A stretch of 64,000 nucleotides of DNA from Streptomyces sp. CB02414 (GTDB lineage Bacteria; Actinomycetota; Actinomycetes; Streptomycetales; Streptomycetaceae), in assembly GCF_001905385.1 (NCBI RefSeq), contig NZ_LIPF01000011.1:62001-126000 (forward strand), in the 5' to 3' direction. This document shows positions 41,089-50,101 of this stretch, one piece after another. Position 1 is the stretch's first letter. Every line of letters starts with the position of its first letter. Position numbers and translations under genes: made by a program. Below the pieces are notes generated by a model that worked only from the letters and a program-made list of their open reading frames with translations, was not told the DNA's origin and searched no databases.

Positions 41089-42747
41089 CTAGAACTCCCC
41101 GCTCCGGTCGGTCCGCAGTCGCTCCAGCACCACCAGGGCCACGGCGCACACCAGCATCAGAATCGTCGAGAGGGCCATCGCCTGGCCGTAGTTCATCTCC
41201 CCGGGCCGTCCCAGCAGCCGCGCCACGGCCACCGGCAGCGTCGGGTTGTCGGGGCGCGCGATGAACACGGTCGCCCCGAACTCCCCGAGCGACACCGCGA
41301 ACGCGAACCCGGCGGCCACCAGCAGCGCCCGCCGCACCATCGGCAGGTCCACCTCGCGCCACGCCCGCCACGGCGACGCCCCGAGCACCGCCGCCGCCTC
41401 CCGCAGCCGTACGTCCACCGCCCGCAGCACCGGCAGCATGGTCCGTACGACGAAGGGGACGCCGACCAGTGCCTGCGCGAGCGGCACCAGGATCCAGGAG
41501 GCGCGCAGGTCCAGCGGGGGTTCGTCCAGCGCGATCAGGAACCCGAAGCCGACGGTCACGGCGGACACCCCGAGCGGCAGCATCAGCAGGGCGTCGAAGC
41601 CGCGCACGAAGCGGCCCGCGTCGCGGCGGGTGAGCGCGGCGGCGGCCAGAGCGCCGATCACCACGGCGATGGCGGTGGCGGCGACGGCGTACTGGAGGGA
41701 GTTGCCGATCGCCTCGATCGGCGGGACCAGGAAGGTGCCGCCGTCCGCGCGGGTCAGCGCCCGGTAGTAGCCGAAACCGGGTGCGTCCAGCGAGCGCTGG
41801 ACCAGTACGGCCAGCGGCAGCAGGATCAGTGCGGCGACGGTGACCAGGACCCCCGCCAGCAGCGCCCACTGCCCGGTGCCGCGCGGGCGGCGCGCGGTCG
41901 TGGCCGCGTCCACCAGCCGCAGGGCCGTCTCCCGCCGCCGTACCGTCCAGGCGTGCACGGCGAGGACGGCGGCGACCGCCACGAACTGGATCAGCGTCAG
42001 TACGGCGGCCGTGGACAGGTCGAAGACCTGGGAGGTCTGCCGGTAGATCTCCACCTCCAGGGTGGAGAAGGCGGGCCCGCCGAGGATCTGGACGACGCCG
42101 AAGGAGGTGAAGGTGAACAGGAACACCATCAGCGCGGCGGCGGCCACGGCGGGCGCGAGCGCGGGCAGCGTCACCTGCCGCCAGGCCGTCAGCCGCGAGG
42201 CGCCGAGCATCCGCGCGGCCTCCTCCTGGCGCGGGTCGAGCTGCGACCAGAGGCCGCCGACGGTGCGGACGACGACGGCGTAGTTGAAGAAGACGTGCGC
42301 GAGCAGGATCGCCCACACGGTGGTGTCCAGCCGCAGGCCCCACAGCTCGTCGAGCAGCCCGCCGCGGCCGACCAGCGCCAGGAACGCCGTGCCGACGACG
42401 ACCGTCGGCAGTACGAACGGCACGGTCACCACGGCCCGCAGCACCTGCTTGCCGGGGAAGTCGAGGCGGGCGAACGCGTAGGCGCCGGGCAGGGCGATCA
42501 GCAGGGTGAGCGCGGTGGAGGCCAGCGCCTGCCAGGTGGTGAACCACAGCACCTGCCGGACGTCGGACTGCGCCAGCACTTCCCCGATCCGCCCGAGCTG
42601 CCAGGCCCCGTCGGCCTTGAGCCCGCGCGCGACGATCGCGGCGACGGGGTAGGCGAAGAACGCCGCGAAGAACGCGACGGGCACGGCCATCAGACCGAGC
42701 CGCGCCGCGCTCCCGCGCGCGGTCCTCACCCGTTCCACCCGCTTCAC
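41089..42747 (-). CDS. thiP: Thiamine-type ABC transporter permease (fused, two-unit)
   Basis: A 552-residue permease made of two tandem permease units of about six helices each, the ThiP/FbpB arrangement. Each unit has an EAA coupling loop: EEAARMLGASRLTAWRQVTLP in the first (only the end of it cited here as RQVTLP) and REAAAVLGASPWRAW in the second. GTG 42747 is chosen because it overlaps the binding-protein stop in a GTGA junction; GTG 42780 would add 11 residues inside that gene. Confidence 0.83.
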   Translation of the reverse strand: MKRVERVRTARGSAARLGLMAVPVAFFAAFFAYPVAAIVARGLKADGAWQLGRIGEVLAQSDVRQVLWFTTWQALASTALTLLIALPGAYAFARLDFPGKQVLRAVVTVPFVLPTVVVGTAFLALVGRGGLLDELWGLRLDTTVWAILLAHVFFNYAVVVRTVGGLWSQLDPRQEEAARMLGASRLTAWRQVTLPALAPAVAAAALMVFLFTFTSFGVVQILGGPAFSTLEVEIYRQTSQVFDLSTAAVLTLIQFVAVAAVLAVHAWTVRRRETALRLVDAATTARRPRGTGQWALLAGVLVTVAALILLPLAVLVQRSLDAPGFGYYRALTRADGGTFLVPPIEAIGNSLQYAVAATAIAVVIGALAAAALTRRDAGRFVRGFDALLMLPLGVSAVTVGFGFLIALDEPPLDLRASWILVPLAQALVGVPFVVRTMLPVLRAVDVRLREAAAVLGASPWRAWREVDLPMVRRALLVAAGFAFAVSLGEFGATVFIARPDNPTLPVAVARLLGRPGEMNYGQAMALSTILMLVCAVALVVLERLRTDRSGEF

Positions 42748-43829
42748 CTCACTACGAGCGAGGTCCACGACTTGACCCACTGGTCACGCTTGTCGGCGAT
42801 CTTCGCCGGGTCCATGGTCCGCGGGTCCTCGGCCGGCGGCCCGAACTTCCGGAAGGACTCGGGGATCGCGGCGTCCTCGCGCACCGGGTACACGAACATG
42901 TTGAGCGGCAGGTCCTCCTGGAACTGCTTGCTCAGCATGAAGTCGAGGAGCGCCTTGCCGCCCTCCGGGTTCGCGGCGTTGCTCAGCAGGCCGGCGTACT
43001 CGATCTGGCGGAAGCAGGTGCCCTGGGCGACGCCCGTCGGCGCGGTGTCCGGCTGCGGGTCGGCGTAGATCACCTCGGCGGGCGGGGAGGAGGCGTAGGA
43101 GACGACGAGCGGCCGGTCGCCCTTGGCCTTCTTGCCGCCGGACGAGCCGGAGAACTCCTCGTTGTACGCCTGCTCCCAGCTGTCGACGACCTTGACGCCG
43201 TTCGCCTTGAGCTTCTTCCAGTAGTCCTGCCAGCCCTCGTCGCCGTACTCGGCGGCGGTGCCGAGCAGGAAGCCGAGGCCGGGCGAGGAGCCGGCCGCGT
43301 TCTCGGTGACGAGCAGGTCCTTGTACTCGGGCTTGGTCAGGTCGTCGAAGGAGACGGGCGGGGTCAGTCCGTGCTCGCTGAAGTAGGCCTTGTCGTAGTT
43401 GACGCAGATGTCGCCGGTGTCGACGGGCGTGACCTTGTGATCGGTGTCGGTCCGGTACGCGGCGTGGACCTGGTCGAGGCCCTTCGCCTCGTACGGCTGG
43501 AACAGTCCGTTGTCGAGGGCGCGGGACAGCAGGGTGTTGTCGACGCCGAAGAAGACGTCGCCCTGCGGGTTGTCCTTGGTGAGGATGGCCTTGTTGACGG
43601 CCTGCCCGGCGTCGCCGTCCTCCAGGACCTCGACCTTGTAGCCGGAGCTCTTCTCGAAGGCGGCGACGACGTCCTTCGAGACGGCCCACGAGTTGTGGCT
43701 GACGAGGGTCACGGTCTTGGAGTCGCCGGAACCCCCGCCGTCCCCGTCGGACGACGATCCGCACGCGGCGAGGCCGCCGGCCATGCCCAGCCCGACGGCG
43801 AGGGCGGTGACCTTCTTGGTGATGCTCAC
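42744..43829 (-). CDS. thiB: Thiamine-type ABC transporter binding lipoprotein
   Basis: A 361-residue lipoprotein with a signal peptide and lipobox LAAC (C23). GTG 43829 has a near-perfect AGGAGG ribosome site. The mature part shows the ThiB/TbpA pattern: VTLVSHNSWAVS, QGDVFFGVDNTLLSRAL, and the aromatic ligand-pocket region SYASSPPAEV. It is the first gene after the TPP riboswitch, so its synthesis should fall when thiamine pyrophosphate is plentiful. Confidence 0.87.
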   Translation of the reverse strand: MSITKKVTALAVGLGMAGGLAACGSSSDGDGGGSGDSKTVTLVSHNSWAVSKDVVAAFEKSSGYKVEVLEDGDAGQAVNKAILTKDNPQGDVFFGVDNTLLSRALDNGLFQPYEAKGLDQVHAAYRTDTDHKVTPVDTGDICVNYDKAYFSEHGLTPPVSFDDLTKPEYKDLLVTENAAGSSPGLGFLLGTAAEYGDEGWQDYWKKLKANGVKVVDSWEQAYNEEFSGSSGGKKAKGDRPLVVSYASSPPAEVIYADPQPDTAPTGVAQGTCFRQIEYAGLLSNAANPEGGKALLDFMLSKQFQEDLPLNMFVYPVREDAAIPESFRKFGPPAEDPRTMDPAKIADKRDQWVKSWTSLVVR

Positions 43830-43919
43830 TGAATTCCTCCTGGGTGACCAGGAGAAGACGCGGCCCTGCCCGGAGCCCCTGGCGAGGGTCCCGGGCAGGG
43901 CGCAACAGCTCGAGTGGTG

Positions 43920-44008
43920 ACCGATCTCCCTACCCAGAATGACCTGGGCCAGGTTCGGAGGGTCTGCGGCCGGTGCCGCACTCTCAGCGCTGTGGCGCTC
44001 CCCTGTCG
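43920..44008 (-). promoter_or_regulatory. TPP riboswitch (THI element)
   Basis: On the minus strand the conserved parts occur in order: GGGGAGCGCC at the 5' stem, CTGAGAGTGCGG (to 43981), CAGACCCTCCGAACCTG (43964–43950 for the core) and CATTCTGGGTAGGGAG (43941–43926) closing P1. These are the pyrimidine- and pyrophosphate-sensing arms of the TPP aptamer. About 90 nt separate it from the thiB start. Between them, GC-rich complementary stretches (43845–43915) could form the expression platform, probably masking the AGGAGG site. Confidence 0.9.
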
Positions 44009-44055
44009 GAATATGAAGATGTGATTTCTGTCAGGTCGTACTTCCGCCGGTCAGG

Positions 44056-45168
44056 TTACCTCTCGCTCGCGGCGAGCTGACCGCACGCCCCGTCGATCTC
44101 CTGGCCACGGGTGTCCCGGATGGTCACCGGCACACCGTGTGCCGCGATCGCCTCGACGAAGGCCTTCTCGTCCTCGGGCCGGGAGGCGGTCCACTTGGAG
44201 CCGGGCGTCGGATTGAGCGGGATCAGGTTGACGTGCACGGGCCTGCCCTTGAGCAGCCGTCCGAGGCGGTCACCGCGCCAGGCCTGGTCGTTGATGTCGC
44301 GGATCAGGGCGTACTCGATGGACAGCCGGCGTCCCGACGTCGCCGCGTACTCGAATCCGGCGTCCAGCACCTCGCGCACCTTCCACCGCGTGTTCACGGG
44401 GACGAGGGTGTCGCGCAGCTCGTCGTCGGGGGCGTGCAGGGAGATGGCGAGGCGGCACTTGAAGCCCTCGCCGGTGAAGCGGTGGATGGCCGGGACGAGG
44501 CCGACCGTGGAGACGGTGATGCCGCGCTGGGACAGGCCCAGCCCGTCGGGCTCCGGGTCGGTGAGGCGGCGGATGGCGCCGACGACCCGGTTGTAGTTGG
44601 CGAGGGGCTCGCCCATGCCCATGAACACGATGTTGCTGAGCCGGGCCGGCCCGCCGGGGACCTCCCCGTCCCTGAGCGCCCGCATGCCGTCCACGATCTG
44701 GTGCACGATCTCGGCCGTCGACAGGTTGCGGTCCAGGCCGGCCTGGCCGGTGGCGCAGAACGGGCAGTTCATGCCGCAGCCCGCCTGGGAGCTGATGCAC
44801 ATGGTCACCCGGTCCGGGTAGCGCATGAGCACGGACTCGACGAGCGTCCCGTCGAACAGCTTCCACAGCGTCTTGCGGGTGGTGCCCTGGTCGGTCGACA
44901 GGTGCCGCACGACCGACATCAGCTCGGGCAGCAGCGCCTCCCGCAGCCCCTCGCGGGAACCGGCCGGGATGTCGGTCCACTGCTCGGGGTCGTGCGCGTA
45001 CCGCGCGAAGTACTGCTGCGAGAGCTGCTTGGCGCGGAACGGCTTCTCGCCGATGGCGGCGACGGCCTCCTTGCGCTCGGCGGGCGTGAGGTCGGCGAGG
45101 TGCCGCGGCGGCCGCTTCGCTCCGCGGGGTGCGGCGAAGGTCAGCTCACCGGGGGCTGGACGGGCCAC
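44056..45168 (-). CDS. rlmN: 23S rRNA/tRNA adenine-C2 methyltransferase RlmN
   Basis: A 370-residue radical SAM enzyme that methylates A2503 of 23S rRNA and A37 of some tRNAs. The 4Fe-4S cluster motif CGMNCPFC is present near the middle, after CISSQAG. GMGEP binds SAM, and the two catalytic cysteines are expected in TMCISS and near the C-terminus (EIDGACGQL). GTG 45168 with AGGAG upstream is preferred; ATG 45186 is possible. A CRISPR-like repeat ends at 45202, within the leader. Confidence 0.92.
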   Translation of the reverse strand: MARPAPGELTFAAPRGAKRPPRHLADLTPAERKEAVAAIGEKPFRAKQLSQQYFARYAHDPEQWTDIPAGSREGLREALLPELMSVVRHLSTDQGTTRKTLWKLFDGTLVESVLMRYPDRVTMCISSQAGCGMNCPFCATGQAGLDRNLSTAEIVHQIVDGMRALRDGEVPGGPARLSNIVFMGMGEPLANYNRVVGAIRRLTDPEPDGLGLSQRGITVSTVGLVPAIHRFTGEGFKCRLAISLHAPDDELRDTLVPVNTRWKVREVLDAGFEYAATSGRRLSIEYALIRDINDQAWRGDRLGRLLKGRPVHVNLIPLNPTPGSKWTASRPEDEKAFVEAIAAHGVPVTIRDTRGQEIDGACGQLAASER

Positions 45169-45201
45169 GGTCGGACAACTCCTCATGACGGCGGGCCTTG
45201 G

Positions 45202-45292
45202 CAACAACCCCCGCGGTCGGCGGGGAGAACGGCAGAGCCATGCCGAAGCCAGGAGACCTCACTGGATCATCCCCGCGTCGGCGGGGATACAC
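45202..45292 (-). CRISPR. Two-repeat, one-spacer type I-E-like CRISPR unit
   Basis: Two related 29-nt elements, 45264–45292 and 45202–45230, are separated by 33 nt, giving a 61-nt period, the one typical of type I-E arrays. Read on the minus strand, both hold CCCCGCCGAC and a CGCGGGG arm, a hairpin repeat core like that of E. coli-type repeats (TCCCCGC…GCGGGGAT). The first copy ends GGGGATGATCC, as in actinobacterial I-E repeats. The second has one extra base in the loop and a degenerate 3' end, as terminal repeats often do. No cas genes are in the window. Confidence 0.55.
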
Positions 45293-45327
45293 GGAAGGGC
45301 CCGCGGCCACACGCCGCAGGCCCTTCC
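45293..45327. terminator. Terminator after cdsA
   Basis: GGAAGGGCC (45293–45301) pairs perfectly with GGCCCTTCC (45319–45327), and part of the loop extends the stem. It lies 18 bp beyond the cdsA stop and directly next to the CRISPR-like unit. Confidence 0.75.
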
Positions 45328-45344
45328 AGGCTACCCGATGACCG

Positions 45345-46469
45345 TCAACCCGAGCCGACGAAGATCACCAGCAGCAGCCACACCACCGGCGCCGTCGGCA
45401 GCAGGGAGTCCAGGCGGTCCATGATGCCGCCGTGCCCCGGCAGCAGCGTGCCCATGTCCTTGATGCCGAGGTCCCGCTTGATCATGGACTCGCCGAGGTC
45501 GCCCAGCGTGGCGCTGACGGCGACCGCGAGGCCGAGGAGCAGGCCCTGCCACCAGGTGCCGCCGTCGATCGCGAACTGCATGCACAGCGCGCCCGCCGCC
45601 ATCGCGAAGGCGACCGCGCCGAGCAGGCCCTCGCGGGTCTTGCCGGGGCTGATGCGCGGGGCGAGCTTGGTCCTGCCGAAGCGCCAGCCGACCGCGTACG
45701 CCCCGGTGTCGCTGACCACGGTGAGGACCAGGAAGGTCAGGACGCGCCAGGCGCCGTCGTCCGCCATCAGCATCATCGCGACGAACGTGGCGAGGAACGG
45801 CACGTAGAACGCGGCGAACAGGCCCGCGGTGACGTCCTTGAGATAGCCCTCCGGCGGTTCGGTCATCCGCCAGACCAGGACGGCCAGCGCCGTGAGCGCC
45901 ATGGCGACCCACGCGCCCTCGGAGCCCCGTACGTACCCGGCGACGACCATCGCCGCGCCGCCGACGGCGAGCGGCACGAGGGGCGCCTTGATGCCCTTGC
46001 GCTCGTCGAGCCGCTTGGTCAGCTCCCACAGGCCCACCACGACGGCGACCGCGATCACGCCGACGAAGACGGCCTTGACGACGAACAGCGACGCGATGAT
46101 CACCGCGCCGAGTCCGAGGCCGACCCCTATCGCGGCACCCAGGTCGCGCCCCGCGCTCTTCTTCGGCGGCTGCGGCTGCGCCGGCTGCGGGGCGTCGGGC
46201 ATGGGCTCCGGATTCCGCGGCGCCGCCGCATACGGCTGCGCCGACTGGTGCTCGTCGAACAGGGGACCGCTCAGCCGAGCGGTCCCCTGGTCGTGGTCCT
46301 GGTCACCGCCGTGTTCGGGTACGTCGGGCACGATGGGCATGGGGCGAGTCTGCTGCGCGTAGTGCGCATCGTACGCGGGACCCGCCGGGGCAGCGCCCTG
46401 GACAGGTCCCCGGTCGGACGGCCCCCAGTACCCGGCTTGTGGCGGCGCTCCCCAGGAAGAGTCGTTCAT
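45345..46469 (-). CDS. cdsA: Phosphatidate cytidylyltransferase
   Basis: A 374-residue membrane enzyme that makes CDP-diacylglycerol from phosphatidic acid and CTP, the branch point of phospholipid synthesis. About 120 N-terminal residues are Pro/Gln-rich and hydrophilic, which is long for the family. Eight or so membrane helices follow. The CdsA signature near the C-terminus, with DLGESMIKRDLGIKDMG followed by LPGHGGIMDRLDS, is intact. The ATG shares one base with the frr stop (TGATG), so frr and cdsA are translationally coupled. Confidence 0.92.
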   Translation of the reverse strand: MNDSSWGAPPQAGYWGPSDRGPVQGAAPAGPAYDAHYAQQTRPMPIVPDVPEHGGDQDHDQGTARLSGPLFDEHQSAQPYAAAPRNPEPMPDAPQPAQPQPPKKSAGRDLGAAIGVGLGLGAVIIASLFVVKAVFVGVIAVAVVVGLWELTKRLDERKGIKAPLVPLAVGGAAMVVAGYVRGSEGAWVAMALTALAVLVWRMTEPPEGYLKDVTAGLFAAFYVPFLATFVAMMLMADDGAWRVLTFLVLTVVSDTGAYAVGWRFGRTKLAPRISPGKTREGLLGAVAFAMAAGALCMQFAIDGGTWWQGLLLGLAVAVSATLGDLGESMIKRDLGIKDMGTLLPGHGGIMDRLDSLLPTAPVVWLLLVIFVGSG

Positions 46470-47026
46470 CAGACCTCGAGCAGCTCCGCTTCCTTGTGCT
46501 TCAGGAGCTCGTCCACCTGGGCGACGTACTTGGCGGTGGTGTCGTCGAGCTCCTTCTCCGCACGGCGGCCCTCGTCCTCGCCGACCTCGCCGTCCTTGAT
46601 GAGCTTGTCGATGGCGTCCTTGGCCTTGCGGCGCACGGAGCGGATCGAGACCTTGGCGTCCTCGCCCTTGGCCTTGGCGACCTTGATGTAGTCGCGGCGG
46701 CGCTCCTCGGTGAGCTCGGGGAACACCACCCGGATGATGTTGCCGTCGTTGCTGGGGTTGACGCCCAGGTCGGAGTCGCGGATCGCCTGTTCGATGTTGC
46801 GCAGGGCGCTCTTGTCGAAGGGGGTCACCACGGCCATGCGCGGCTCGGGCACGGAGAACGAGGCCAGCTGGTTGATCGGCGTCAGCGCACCGTAGTAGTC
46901 GGCCACGATCTTGTTGAACATCGCCGGGTGCGCACGGCCGGTGCGGATCGCGGCGAAGTCCTCCTTGGCGACCACGACGGCCTTCTCCATCTTCTCCTCG
47001 GCCTCGAGGAGGGTCTCTTCGATCAC
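46469..47026 (-). CDS. frr: Ribosome recycling factor
   Basis: A 185-residue protein of the length and sequence of bacterial RRF, which with EF-G splits post-termination ribosomes. Conserved parts are VVAKEDFAAIRTGRAHP, ALTPINQLAS, NDGNIIRV and the C-terminal helix KHKEAELLEV. GTG 47026 has AGGAG 7 nt upstream and gives the usual length. It sits between pyrH and cdsA. Confidence 0.95.
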   Translation of the reverse strand: MIEETLLEAEEKMEKAVVVAKEDFAAIRTGRAHPAMFNKIVADYYGALTPINQLASFSVPEPRMAVVTPFDKSALRNIEQAIRDSDLGVNPSNDGNIIRVVFPELTEERRRDYIKVAKAKGEDAKVSIRSVRRKAKDAIDKLIKDGEVGEDEGRRAEKELDDTTAKYVAQVDELLKHKEAELLEV

Positions 47027-47207
47027 CACTTGCTCCTGCATGTCTTGAGTAGGCCCGGCTGCGGTCCCCTGTCGGAGCTGCGGCCGGCTGCGTCGCGTTC
47101 TTCCTGCACGGTTCCCGACCGGCGGGACATTGTCCATCCCCCGGCCCGGTCCCGTCCCGTCCGTCCCCCGGACAGGTGGCGTCCACGGACGGGGGGTGCT
47201 GCGCCGG

Positions 47208-47966
47208 TCAGTCCCGGCTGTCCTGGTCACCCACAAGCGTGCCGATCTTCTCACCCTTGACGGCGCGGGCGATATTGCCCTCCTTCAGCAGCTCGAAGAC
47301 CACGATCGGGAGGCTGTTGTCGCGGCAGAGCGTGACGGCCGTCGCGTCGGCGACCTTCAGGTCGCGGGTGATGACCTCGCCGTAGCCGAGCGCGTCGAAC
47401 TTCACGGCGTCCGGGTTGGTCTTCGGGTCGGAGTCGTAGACCCCGTCCACGCCGTTCTTGCCCATGAGCAGCGCCTCGGCGTCGATCTCGAGGGCGCGCT
47501 GGGCGGCGGTGGTGTCGGTGGAGAAGTAGGGCATGCCCATACCGGCGCCGAAGATGACCACGCGGCCCTTCTCCAGGTGGCGCACGGCGCGCAGCGGGAT
47601 GTACGGCTCGGCGACCTGGCCCATGGTGATGGCGGTCTGCACGCGGCAGTCGACGCCCTCCTTCTCCAGAAAGTCCTGGAGGGCCAGGCAGTTCATCACG
47701 GTGCCGAGCATGCCCATGTAGTCGGAGCGGGCGCGGTCCATGCCGCGCACCTGCAGTTCGGCGCCGCGGAAGAAGTTGCCGCCGCCGATGACGACGGCGA
47801 TCTGGGCGCCGTCGCGTACGACGGCCGCGATCTCGCGGGCGATGGCGTGCACCACGTCGGGGTCGACGCCCAGGCCCCCGCCGCCGGAGAAGGCCTCTCC
47901 TGACAGCTTCAGCATGAAGCGGCCGCGTACTTTGCCGTCGTCGCTCTTCTCGGCATTGGTGGTCAT
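47208..47966 (-). CDS. pyrH: UMP kinase
   Basis: A 252-residue hexameric UMP kinase. The N-terminal phosphate-binding loop is MLKLSGEAF. VIGGGNFFRG, the substrate segment DRARSDYMGMLGTVMN and the nucleotide site FGAGMGMPYFSTDT are all present. It phosphorylates UMP to UDP in pyrimidine nucleotide supply. The gene lies in the rpsB–tsf–pyrH–frr order common to bacteria, and a hairpin at 48006–48056 separates it from tsf. Confidence 0.95.
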   Translation of the reverse strand: MTTNAEKSDDGKVRGRFMLKLSGEAFSGGGGLGVDPDVVHAIAREIAAVVRDGAQIAVVIGGGNFFRGAELQVRGMDRARSDYMGMLGTVMNCLALQDFLEKEGVDCRVQTAITMGQVAEPYIPLRAVRHLEKGRVVIFGAGMGMPYFSTDTTAAQRALEIDAEALLMGKNGVDGVYDSDPKTNPDAVKFDALGYGEVITRDLKVADATAVTLCRDNSLPIVVFELLKEGNIARAVKGEKIGTLVGDQDSRD

Positions 47967-48005
47967 GGAGCTCTCGCCTCTTTTACGTGGTCACACACAC
48001 GAAGA

Positions 48006-48056
48006 AGGCCACTGCCGGTGGGGGCGTGTTTCGCATCCCGTACGCGGCAATGGCCT
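48006..48056. terminator. Hairpin between tsf and pyrH
   Basis: The arms 48006–48017 and 48045–48056 pair in 11 of 12 positions around a 27-nt loop. It could reduce read-through from tsf into pyrH. Confidence 0.6.
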
Positions 48057-48171
48057 CCTCGTCAGATCTGCTGTCGTCCGCCGCCGCGCGCGCGTGCGCC
48101 ACGGCAAGCGCGTACGGCGCCGACGACTTGCGTCGACCCTACCGGGGTCGCGCGTCCGTCGCGGTACGGAC

Positions 48172-49008
48172 TCAGATGCCGACCTTGATGCGCGAGAAGC
48201 GCTTCAGGGTGACACCGGCCTCTTCCAGCACCTTCTGGACGGACTTCTTGTTGTCCAGGGCGTAGGGCTGGCCGAGCAGGGTGGCGTCCTTGAAGAAGCC
48301 GTTGAGGCGACCCTCGACGATCTTCGGCAGGGCGGCCTCGGGCTTGCCCTCGGCGCGGGTGGTCTCCTCGGCGACGCGGCGCTCGGACTCGACGACCTCG
48401 GCCGGGACCTCGTCCTTGGAGAGGTACTTCGGCGCGAACGCGGCGATGTGCTGGGCGACGCCCTTGGCGATCTCGGCGTTCGGCTTGTCCAGCTCGACGA
48501 GGACACCGATCTGCGGGGGCAGGTCGGGCATCGTGCGGTGCATGTACGCGGTCACGAAGCCGCCGGAGAACTGCGCGAAGCGGTCCAGGACGATCTTCTC
48601 GCCGAGGTTGGCGTTGGCCTCGTCCACGAACGCCTGGACGGTCTTGCCGGGCTCGATCTCGGAGGCGAGGAGTGCCTCGATGTCGGCCGGGGCGGCCTTG
48701 GCGACGTGCTCGGCGATGGCCGTGGCGACGTTCTGGAACTTCTCGCCCTTGGCGACGAAGTCCGTCTCGCACTTCAGCTCGACGATGACACCCGAGGTGT
48801 TGTCGTCGGCGATGAGCGAGACGACGGCGCCGTTCTCGGCGGAGCGGCCCTCGCGCTTGGCGACGCCCTTCTGGCCCTTGATACGGAGCGCCTCGACGGC
48901 CTTCTCGACGTTGCCCTCGGCCTCGTCCAGCGCCTTCTTGCAGTCCATCATGCCGGCGCCGGTGAGCTCGCGGAGCTTCTTGACGTCGGCGGCGGTGTAG
49001 TTCGCCAT
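48172..49008 (-). CDS. tsf: Elongation factor Ts
   Basis: A 278-residue nucleotide-exchange factor for EF-Tu. The N-terminal UBA-like domain (VKKLRELTGAGMMDCKKAL) and the conserved TDFVAKGEKF segment that contacts EF-Tu are complete. It follows rpsB by 97 bp, with a strong hairpin in the gap. Confidence 0.96.
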   Translation of the reverse strand: MANYTAADVKKLRELTGAGMMDCKKALDEAEGNVEKAVEALRIKGQKGVAKREGRSAENGAVVSLIADDNTSGVIVELKCETDFVAKGEKFQNVATAIAEHVAKAAPADIEALLASEIEPGKTVQAFVDEANANLGEKIVLDRFAQFSGGFVTAYMHRTMPDLPPQIGVLVELDKPNAEIAKGVAQHIAAFAPKYLSKDEVPAEVVESERRVAEETTRAEGKPEAALPKIVEGRLNGFFKDATLLGQPYALDNKKSVQKVLEEAGVTLKRFSRIKVGI

Positions 49009-49050
49009 GATTCCGGAATCTCTCTCGAAGTCTGAAGATCTACGGGCGCC

Positions 49051-49083
49051 GGACGGCGGGGGCTTCGTGGGCCCCCGCCGTCC
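49051..49083. terminator. Attenuator/terminator between rpsB and tsf
   Basis: A perfect 13-bp inverted repeat (49051–49063 and 49071–49083, 7-nt loop), 22 bp beyond the rpsB stop. Partial termination here would lower tsf relative to rpsB. Confidence 0.8.
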
Positions 49084-49105
49084 AGAACCCGAAGGTGGTG
49101 AGGGG

Positions 49106-50002
49106 TCAGGCCTGCTCGGCGTCCGCGGCAGGAGCCTCGGCGGCGGGCGCCTCGGCGGCCGGGGCGGCCTCGGCGGCCGGAGCCTCGGCGGGCTTCTCGG
49201 CCTCGGCGGCGGGCGCCTCCTCGGCCTTCTTCTCGCCCTCGAGCAGGTCGCGCTCCCACTCGGCGAGCGGCTCGCCCGCGGCCTTGTCACCCTCGGCGGC
49301 CTTGCCGGCACCGGAACGGGCGATGAGGCCCTCGGCGACGGCGTCGGCGATCACGCGGGTGAGCAGGGTGACGGAGCGGATCGCGTCGTCGTTGCCCGGG
49401 ATCTTGTAGTCGACCTCGTCGGGGTCGCAGTTGGTGTCGAGGATGGCGACGACCGGGATGTTGAGCTTCCGGGCCTCGCCGACCGCGATGTGCTCCTTCT
49501 TGGTGTCCACGATCCAGACGGCGCTGGGCACCTTGGACATCTCGCGGATACCGCCGAGGGTCTTCTCCAGCTTGGCCTTCTCGCGGGAGAGGACCAGCAG
49601 CTCCTTCTTGGTGAGGCCGGAGGCGGCCACGTCCTCGAAGTCGATCTGCTCGAGCTCCTTCAGGCGCTGCAGGCGCTTGTAGACGGTCGAGAAGTTGGTG
49701 AGCATGCCGCCCAGCCAGCGCTGGTTGACGTAGGGCATGCCGACGCGGGTGGCCTGCTCGGCGATGGCCTCCTGCGCCTGCTTCTTCGTGCCGACGAACA
49801 TGACCGTGCCGCCGTGGGCGACGGTCTCCTTGACGAACTCGTAGGCGCGGTCGATGTACGACAGCGACTGGAGCAGGTCGATGATGTAGATGCCGTTGCG
49901 CTCCGTGAAGATGAAGCGCTTCATCTTCGGGTTCCAACGACGGGTCTGGTGACCGAAGTGGACGCCGCTTTCCAGCAGCTCCCGCATCGTGACGACGGCC
50001 AT
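49106..50002 (-). CDS. rpsB: 30S ribosomal protein S2
   Basis: A 298-residue S2 protein. Conserved motifs are ESGVHFGHQTRRWNPKM, NQRWLGGMLTNF and DTNCDPDEVDYKIPGNDDA. The last 45 residues are an Ala/Glu/Pro-rich repeat tail (runs of APAAEA) that is typical of streptomycete S2 and probably disordered. ATG 50002 is used. The 272-bp upstream gap holds the promoter and a hairpin at 50102–50128. Confidence 0.96.
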   Translation of the reverse strand: MAVVTMRELLESGVHFGHQTRRWNPKMKRFIFTERNGIYIIDLLQSLSYIDRAYEFVKETVAHGGTVMFVGTKKQAQEAIAEQATRVGMPYVNQRWLGGMLTNFSTVYKRLQRLKELEQIDFEDVAASGLTKKELLVLSREKAKLEKTLGGIREMSKVPSAVWIVDTKKEHIAVGEARKLNIPVVAILDTNCDPDEVDYKIPGNDDAIRSVTLLTRVIADAVAEGLIARSGAGKAAEGDKAAGEPLAEWERDLLEGEKKAEEAPAAEAEKPAEAPAAEAAPAAEAPAAEAPAADAEQA

Positions 50003-50101
50003 GGCCGTATCTCCTTGGTGTTCTCGGTTGTGCCGCGCGAGCCGGACGGCTCCCGCGCCTGACGCCCGCGACGCGCCTGCCACAAGGGACCGAGGGGCGC
50101 T

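Noticed and set aside
46470..47186. Extension of CdsA upstream through frr
   Set aside because: That part is the frr gene read in another frame; ATG 46469 is coupled to the frr stop.
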